The translations under genes were made by a program, and so were the position numbers. Shown here piece after piece: positions 61,801 through 64,000 of a stretch of DNA of 64,000 nt (within the stretch, counting starts at the first letter, position 1; every line of letters starts with the position of its first letter). Under the pieces are notes generated by a model. It did not search any database. It worked only from the letters and a program-made list of their open reading frames with translations, and had not been told where the DNA came from. Source of the stretch: Planobispora longispora (GTDB lineage Bacteria; Actinomycetota; Actinomycetes; Streptosporangiales; Streptosporangiaceae); NCBI RefSeq assembly GCF_016863135.1, contig NZ_BOOH01000017.1:62001-126000 (forward strand). Reading direction: 5' to 3'.

Positions 61801-64000
61801 CGTCCCAAGAGTCGGAGTCCTCGGGATCCTCGGGATCCTCGGGGGCTCCGGGGCAGGAGGACCTCGTCACGGCTCTGCGGGAGTCGCTGAAGGCCCGGCT
61901 GCCGGGCTACATGATCCCGGCCGCGATCATGGTGGTGGACCGGCTGCCGCTCACCGTGAACGGCAAGCTGGACGTGCGGGCGCTGCCCCGGCCCGCCGTC
62001 ACCGCCGGGGGCCGGAGCCGGCCGCCGCGCTCGCCGCAGGAGCAGGTCCTGTGCGCGCTCTTCGCCGAGCTGCTCGGCGTGGAGCGGGCCGGGATCGACG
62101 ACGACTTCTTCGACCTGGGCGGGCACTCCCTGCTGGCCACCCGGCTGGTCAGCCGGGCCCGCGCCGCGCTCGGCGCGGAGCTGGCCATCCGGGACCTGTT
62201 CGAGGCCCCGACGGTCGCCGAGCTGGCGGCCCGGGTCGCCGCCGCCGGCGCCGTACGGCGCCCGGCCCTGCTCCCCGCGGCCGAGCGGCCCGAGGAGCCC
62301 CCGCTCTCGTCCGCCCAGCAGCGGCTCTGGGTGATCGAGCAGCTCGAAGGCCCGTCGGCGGTCTACAACTTCCCGCTCGTCATCCGGCTGCGCGGCGCGC
62401 TCGACGTCGAGGCGTTGCGGGCCGCGCTGGCCGACGTGGCGGGGCGGCACGAGGCGCTGCGCACCCGCATCGCCGAGCGGGAGGGCCGCCCGTACCAGGA
62501 CGTCGTCCCGGCCGGGATCGCCCGCCCGCCGCTGGAGGTGGTCGAGGCCGGGGAGGAGCGGCTCGACGAGGTCCTGGCCGGAGTCCTCGCCCGCCCGTTC
62601 GACCTGGCCGTCGAACTCCCCCTGCGCGCCACGGTCGTACGGCTGGGCGCCCACGAGCACGTGGTGGCGCTCCTGCTGCACCACATCACCACCGACGAGT
62701 GGTCCGACGGGCCGTTCCTGCGCGATCTGTCGGCCGCGTACGCCGCCCGCCGCGACGGGCGGGAGCCGGACTGGGATCCCCTGCCGGTGCAGTACGTCGA
62801 CTACACGCTCTGGCAGCGGGAACTGCTCGGCGACCGCTCCGACCCCGAGAGCCCGGCCGCGCGCCAGCTCGCCTACTGGGGCGAGACCCTGCGCGGCGCT
62901 CCCGAGCAGCTCGAACTGCCCACCGACCGGCCCCACCCGGCGCGGCCGAGCCCGGCCGGCGGGGAACTGGTGGTCGAGCTGGACCCGCAGGACTGCGTGC
63001 GCCTGCGCGAGGTCGCCCAGCGGGCCGGGGCGAGCATGTTCATGGCGTGCCACGCGGTGGTCGCCGCGCTGCTGCACCGCCTCGGGGCCGGGGACGACCT
63101 CCCGCTCGGCGCGCCGATCTCCGGCCGCACCGACGGGGCCCTGGACGAGCTGGTCGGCTTCTTCGTCAACACCCTCGTGCTCCGCACCGACGTGTCGGGC
63201 GACCCGACCTTCGCCGAGCTCGTCGGCCGGGTCCGGGAGAGCGCCCTGGCCGCCTTCTCCCACCAGGACGTGCCGTTCGAGGCCGTCGTGGAGGAGCTGA
63301 ACCCGGTGCGCTCGCCCGACCGCAACCCGCTGTTCCAAGTGATGGTCGGCTACCGCAACCGTGCGGACGACGGCTTCGCCATGGCCGGGCTGGAGGTTCT
63401 GCCGCAGCCGGTCGAGGCCCGCACGGCGAAGTTCGACCTGGTGTTCGGCTTCGCCGAGGACGCCGGGAGCGGCCGGATCGCCTGCGTGATCGAGTACCGC
63501 TCCGACCTGTTCGACCGGGCCACGGTCGCGACGCTGGGCCAACGGCTGTCCGCGCTCGTCGGCGCGGTGGCCGCCGATCCCCGGCTCCCGGTCAGCGGCG
63601 TCGACGTGCTCACCGAGGCCGAGCGCGAGCAGGTCGTCACCGGCTTCAACCGGACCGGCCGGGCGGTGGACGAGGAGACCTTCCCCGGGATGTTCCGGCG
63701 GCGTGTGACCGAGCGCCCCGGCGCCGTCGCCGTGGTGGACGGGCCGCGCTCGGTCACCTACGCGGAGCTGGACGCCCTGTCGGACCGCATGGCCCGGCTG
63801 CTGGCCCGGTACGGCGTGCGCGCCGAGAGCGTGGTCGGCGTGGCGGTGCCGCGCTCGGTGGAGATGGTCGCCGTGATGCTCGGCGCGAACAAGCTGGGCG
63901 CCGCCTTCCTCCCGCTCGACCTCGCCCACCCCGCCGACCGCCTGGCGTACATGCTCGGCGACGCGCGGGCGGCGGTCGTCGTGGCGACCGAGCAGGTCGC
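49839..64000 (+). CDS. Siderophore non-ribosomal peptide synthetase, cut by the right edge
   Basis: At least 4,720 residues with no stop before the edge. ATG 49839 is chosen (GAAGG ten bases upstream); ATG 49830 is an alternative. Domains by nucleotide: C1 49850-51400 (YHHLLTDG); A1 51440-53180 ([11 protein letters not shown]); T1 about 53230-53430 (LGGDS); E 53490-55360 ([10 protein letters not shown]); C2 55370-56960 (HHLVADGW); A2 57000-58610; T2 58640-58860 (LGGDS); C3 59010-60340 ([10 protein letters not shown]); A3 60370-61990; T3 62030-62230 (LGGHS); C4 62290-63630 (HHITTDEW); A4 from 63660. A-domain code residues read by motif alignment: A1 DVWIVGAVNK, A2 DAWDVGCVQK, A3 DMENLGLINK, the last equal to the N5-hydroxyornithine code of coelichelin synthetase as I recall it. 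It makes a hydroxamate peptide siderophore of at least four residues. Several linkers hold in-frame repeats. Confidence 0.95.
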   Translation, partial: MVEDGRVLPLTGAQTGIWLAQRIEPDSPVYNIGCYVDLSVPAGRGDGEVTGEGPAPDGPDAPDGSEALDGLATAGGPETAGGPDVPRLAAAVRRAVREAEPLHVVFTEVEGRPVQARRLPGGWAPAVLDLTGEPDPEAAARAWMDADMARVADLARGPLFAQALLRIGPHRVWWYQRYHHLLTDGYGVLQITNRVAELYGAELAELADPAELAGLADPAGLADPAGLADPAGLAEPADGAPVAHSWSLRNLISGDTAYRGSEQHTADRDFWHDRLAGLPDEPARLVECPPVQAARTLRRTVELSAERTERLREAAASAGTRLSRLAIAAMAAYLHRATGEQDVVLGLPVTGRVDAGSRDTPGLMSNVLPLRLAVRPDTTPAELVEAVAGNVRELAAHARYRGEDLARELGRPEGLRALIGPTVNVMPFHGETRFGDLSGVIHYLSLGPVIDLSVAVYDRPAGQGLRVDFDADASVCGPEELAGHERRFLAVLEAVATAMTTAPDRPLGAIDLTTDDERRLVLDRFAGALPPVQELSWTAAFERRAAHAPDALALICESERLSYAELNGRANRLARLLRARGVRAEDVVAVAVPRSADMVVALLGVMKAGAAYLPLDLDHPADRVAYMIEDARARAVVSVTDLAGELPELRDLRESRDLRESREVPESCETSGPRQPREVSVPRLLLDDPAVVAELAGLEDTDLTDLPDLAGLGLDRAAYVIYTSGSTGRPKGVVISHDGIGSLIRTATERLGVDAASRVVQFASVGFDVAVWDLVMSLCVGGTAIIVPAERRVAGEELTGYLTGHRATHMILPPSLVAALPAECELPEGGVLVVGTEAVPAELIARWGRRMRVVVAYGLTEATVNSTLWLADPDLPGPVPIGVPDPGTRCYVLDSALRPVPPGAVGELYVAGRGLARGYLGRPGLTAERFVSDPFGAPGDRMYRTGDRARWRPDGNIDFLGREDGQLKIRGYRIEPGEVESALMAHPAVAQAAVVAREDHRGVKRLVAYVTGPGSGAGSEPVNGAGSEPVNGAGSELGNGTGSGLGSASASTPGSGSAPGPGSASGDGARFRAVDPAELRSLVAGTLPDYMVPGTIVVLDGVLPLTPNGKLDRQALPEPEWTAQTGGTAPSTPAEHVLADLFAELLGLPAVGVHDGFFELGGDSIVAIQLVNRARRAGLVITPRDVFRLRTVAALAREQAGRAGQAPEQVHDPGVGDAPATPIIHWLRELVEPARSTGPAELPEPADPVQPIDPQAVDPQAVDPQVVGPQADDSARPTGAAGPGRPIDGFHQAVVLQVPADLTTELLASVLQAVLDHHGMLRARLRRADGWALEVPPPGAVRAAGLVERVEVGANLPQAVDSSDGTAVADGAGIAVRGDTPGIRNDAEITGVPGARGGTAVTGSGGALGEMIAEHRRRAAGRLAPEEGRMLQAVWLDAGRSVPGRLVLVAHHLVVDGVSWRILLADLAQAARSLAAGQPVTLPPVGTSFPRWSRMLAADALTASRRAELESWREMLREPAPALGLRPLDPATDTAANERSLTVSLPGDQTAPLLADLPAAYHGTVNDVLLTALAAAVARWRQDRPAGIGADSGPGTSRGLLLELEGHGREQDELANGDGPAGGAALAGGNDLAGSSDLADEIDLAGGADLSRTVGWFTSVFPVRIDAGDIDWAEFRAGGPAVGRALKRIKEQLRALPGSGLGYGQLRHLNEETAGALAAAPEPQLLFNYLGRFRADEGGDWRLADDAEPLTAGRDPGMPLSRPLEINAVVRDGTSGPELSATWSWPDGVLDRAGVAELAGLWLEALRGLTAHLAAPDAGGHTPADFPLVEIGQDEIDELEAAPYGLRDVLPVTPLQQGLFFHALFDEDVSDVYTVQQVIELTGVDRDAGNAERAEGAGRNAVDGAAGGALHRAVQGLLERHPLLRAGFRQRSDGRVVQFVPGTVTVPWREIDALRPEGGTAHTAEGEIVRAVAEEERAHRFDLAAPPLMRAAFVRGADRHWLVLTLHHLVADGWSVPIMLRDLLAGYRADAEKPGGTSTGAESLGGVSAGAEKSRGASTGAERTDEAADTRAAISGKAAADARAAVSLCREYFSWLKGRDREAARAAWRQALSGLEEPTLLARAVRGAVSTDEAVPASGAVPAGEAAPGPIGQVRGELTAELTAELTAWARGRGLTLSTVIQGAWGLLAGRLTGRRDVVFGTTVSGRQAAVEGVESMVGLLVNTLPVRMTWRPGEHPADLLTRLQDAQADLLDHQHLGLAEIQRLAGFTDPDTRSLFDTLVVIENYPVRGDLRAPGGAFEITGVDIRDASHYPLSLTAVPGDRLDLRLDYDTGRFDAGTAARLSAALIRLLEEMAADPDRPVGRFDLLPATDRGRAALTGAVRPVPEETLATAFAAQVAASPGATALISGAEEVSYAELDRRAEDLARRLAARRIGAGQFVAVAVPRSIEMIVALLGVLKSGAAYVPLDVEYPADRLAFMLADCGARAVVTTEETAARLPGAYGVERVMIDRGEAADGAEPGSGTPASRPAIPVSRPAGSGDPAYLIYTSGSTGRPKGVVVTHRAIIGHLAWAQGEFGLDSGDRMLQQASASFDASVWQIFWPLCAGAAVVLAEPGGHFDPDYLAGLIQERRVTVLDIVPSMIQAFLATEEVAGDSAWAASLRKVFGGAEALTAGVARRWRELTGVPVDNCYGPTEATVQVTWQDGSQQAGSQPSGLLPSESSPSESSTSGSRRSGSPSSGGGAVPIGGPVWNTRLYVLDACLRHAPEGVPGELYIAGDQLALGYHGRPGLTGERFVADPYGPPGTRMYRTGDLVRRRPDGALEYVGRTDHQVKIRGNRVELGEVEARLADEPGVARAVAAVHGSGAAARLVGYALPEPGARLDGAALRSALAAALPAPMVPGAVVVLDALPLTPNGKVDRAALPVPDAAAGAARREARAPRTEREALLCRIFTEVLGTEAGADDDFFVLGGDSIASITVSGRARRAGLPLSPRDVFTHRTPAALAEAVAGTQAGDGAPEGNGAREGDTDHAGRAGDGTRADLMRLTAGEADRVRQVSPVPVEDVWPLSPLQEGIFFHSTYDAGDADAVDVYTSQDVFTFTGRIDADRLRAACAALLARNPSLRAGFTGEGLPRTVQFIGADVPSPVREIDLSRLPAAEQAERVAALLAEDRTRRFDLSSPPLMRLLLIRLGDHDRLVVSHHLILWDGWSAWLFLEQLFALYDRAGDDRGLPAPGSYRDYLAWLAGQDSGAALAAWREALSGLAEPTLVRPADDGLRPVIPLNLDALLPAELGDRLRATAREHGLTLNTVLNAAWGLILSAAAGRDDVVFGAAVAGRPVAVPEVESIIGMFLNTVPVRISFDPREPVLDLLRRVQDERVALMPYEHLGLGELQRESGHRRLFDTLFVLRDAGGEERMTAFTRGNGIVDVTGIDATHYPLTLIVTQGSRLRVTLSYRPDAFGADEAAALLARYTAVLERLVDGLAERTGALDLLLPGERRSLGAEWDATRRPLPPATVAELLAEQAARTPDEVALVFGAERLTYAELDVRINRMARLLLAYGAAPERVVALALPRSADMVVALFAVLQTGAAYLPLDLEYPAERLEFMLRDTAPACVVTTTAVAATLPDTGVTRVLLDDPATVAALAALPSGVLADGERPAFARDLPHRLEHPAYVIFTSGSTGRPKGVVTPYRGLTNMQFNHREAIFDPAIAAAGGRRLRIAHTVSFAFDMSWEELLWLIEGHEVHVCDENLRRDAEALVAYCDRERVDVVNVTPTYAHHLIEEGLLDGHRPPLVLLGGEAVSETVWSTLRDTPATFGYNLYGPTEYTINTLGASTGDSPTSTVGRPIWNTRAYVLDSALRPVPPGTPGELYISGVGLARGYHRRPGLTAASFVADPFGDEPGARMYRTGDLVRLRPDGNLDFLGRTDDQVKIRGYRVELGEIGAALEEHPLVSHAAVVADASGPGGAKRLVGYVVPQDAAVLQDAAASQESESSGSSGSSGAPGQEDLVTALRESLKARLPGYMIPAAIMVVDRLPLTVNGKLDVRALPRPAVTAGGRSRPPRSPQEQVLCALFAELLGVERAGIDDDFFDLGGHSLLATRLVSRARAALGAELAIRDLFEAPTVAELAARVAAAGAVRRPALLPAAERPEEPPLSSAQQRLWVIEQLEGPSAVYNFPLVIRLRGALDVEALRAALADVAGRHEALRTRIAEREGRPYQDVVPAGIARPPLEVVEAGEERLDEVLAGVLARPFDLAVELPLRATVVRLGAHEHVVALLLHHITTDEWSDGPFLRDLSAAYAARRDGREPDWDPLPVQYVDYTLWQRELLGDRSDPESPAARQLAYWGETLRGAPEQLELPTDRPHPARPSPAGGELVVELDPQDCVRLREVAQRAGASMFMACHAVVAALLHRLGAGDDLPLGAPISGRTDGALDELVGFFVNTLVLRTDVSGDPTFAELVGRVRESALAAFSHQDVPFEAVVEELNPVRSPDRNPLFQVMVGYRNRADDGFAMAGLEVLPQPVEARTAKFDLVFGFAEDAGSGRIACVIEYRSDLFDRATVATLGQRLSALVGAVAADPRLPVSGVDVLTEAEREQVVTGFNRTGRAVDEETFPGMFRRRVTERPGAVAVVDGPRSVTYAELDALSDRMARLLARYGVRAESVVGVAVPRSVEMVAVMLGANKLGAAFLPLDLAHPADRLAYMLGDARAAVVVATEQV
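50454..50543 (+). repeat. 18-bp in-frame repeat in NRPS C1
   Basis: The unit CTCGCAGATCCCGCGGGG recurs at 50481, 50499 and 50517, with a variant at 50454 and a partial one at 50535. It encodes LADPAG units inserted in the first condensation domain between the active-site half and the following helices. Confidence 0.92.
51785..51838 (+). repeat. 18-bp x3 in-frame repeat in NRPS A1
   Basis: Units start at 51785, 51803 and 51821 and encode RDLRES-type hexapeptides in a loop of the first adenylation domain before the YTSGSTG core. Confidence 0.88.
52890..52961 (+). repeat. 24-bp x3 in-frame repeat in NRPS A1
   Basis: Units around TCTGAGCCCGTGAACGGGGC recur every 24 bp (TCTGAG at 52893, 52917 and 52941). 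They encode GSEPVNGA octapeptides in the small C-terminal subdomain of A1. Confidence 0.9.
53595..53654 (+). repeat. 15-bp x4 in-frame repeat, linker between T1 and E
   Basis: Units GATCCGCAGGCCGTC at 53595 and 53610, with variants at 53625 and 53640, encode DPQAV pentapeptides within the N-terminal part of the epimerisation domain. Confidence 0.9.

Noticed and set aside
57996-63929. Very long antisense open frame (about 1,977 codons) opposite the NRPS
   Set aside because: It is a by-product of extreme third-position GC. The product is Arg/Gly/His/Val-rich without domains, while the plus strand encodes complete C, A and T motifs. The same applies to 53145-57977 and 48693-51695.
42364-64000. 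Assigning the cluster as coelichelin
   Set aside because: The formyltransferase, monooxygenase and the A3 code fit, but the synthetase starts with a C domain, has at least four modules, and A1/A2 codes differ from those of coelichelin synthetase.

Overview
The window is about 73% G+C (estimated by eye). It has strong third-position GC, many GTG and TTG starts, ATGA-type translational coupling, actinobacterial lipoprotein and Tat signals, a SARP regulator, NarL-type two-component pairs, DtxR/IdeR-type iron boxes and a very large NRPS. It is chromosomal DNA of a filamentous actinomycete. The overall style suggests Streptosporangiaceae or a relative, but genus cannot be read from sequence alone. 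I see no rRNA, tRNA, CRISPR array, transposase or att site.

Layout, left to right. (1) 1-3568, minus strand: a P-loop ATPase running off the left edge, translationally coupled to a winged-helix protein, and upstream of them a GTG-start protein combining a Cys cluster, a helix-turn-helix and a C-terminal double-stranded-RNA-binding domain. (2) 3757-10578: a membrane GGDEF diguanylate cyclase, two small reductases, and a giant SARP/NB-ARC/TPR regulator with SARP-like repeats in its divergent promoter. (3) 10707-18949: an amino-sugar/cell-wall-sugar locus. A BadF-type sugar kinase is divergent from an RpiR regulator, two nearly identical coupled 23-codon mini-ORFs, a SIS protein, a secreted CBM3-GH16-like protein and a sugar ABC importer without its own ATPase. 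(4) 19228-27260: an MMPL transporter, an endonuclease-Q-like PHP nuclease, a membrane HExxH protease, an ABC-2 exporter and a sensor kinase/response regulator pair. (5) 27392-36877: a LacI regulator, a CebR-type palindrome and an Opp/Dpp-type importer with a GH2 beta-mannosidase, read as beta-oligosaccharide (probably manno-oligosaccharide) uptake. (6) 37111-42360: a duplicated-domain secreted protein, a second NarL-type pair, a small membrane protein, a Tat-exported multicopper oxidase and an NTF2-like protein. (7) 42364-64000: a hydroxamate siderophore cluster with an M20 hydrolase, a formyltransferase, an ornithine N5-monooxygenase, two FecCD permeases, a binding lipoprotein and an NRPS (at least 4,720 residues, C-A-T-E-C-A-T-C-A-T-C-A..., cut by the right edge).

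The siderophore genes work together. Ornithine is N5-hydroxylated, possibly N5-formylated, and assembled by the NRPS, and the ferric complex is recovered by the ABC importer. Two divergent promoter regions carry iron boxes; one box fills the 17-bp spacer of a near-consensus promoter exactly. The third A domain reads DMENLGLINK, the code I recall for N5-hydroxyornithine in coelichelin synthetase, but module number and the N-terminal C domain argue for a different product.

A recurring oddity is in-frame tandem repetition of 15-48 bp units inside enzymes and regulators (GGDEF linker, SARP, sugar kinase, several NRPS domains), plus noncoding or frame-shifting duplications (68, 47 and 17 bp).
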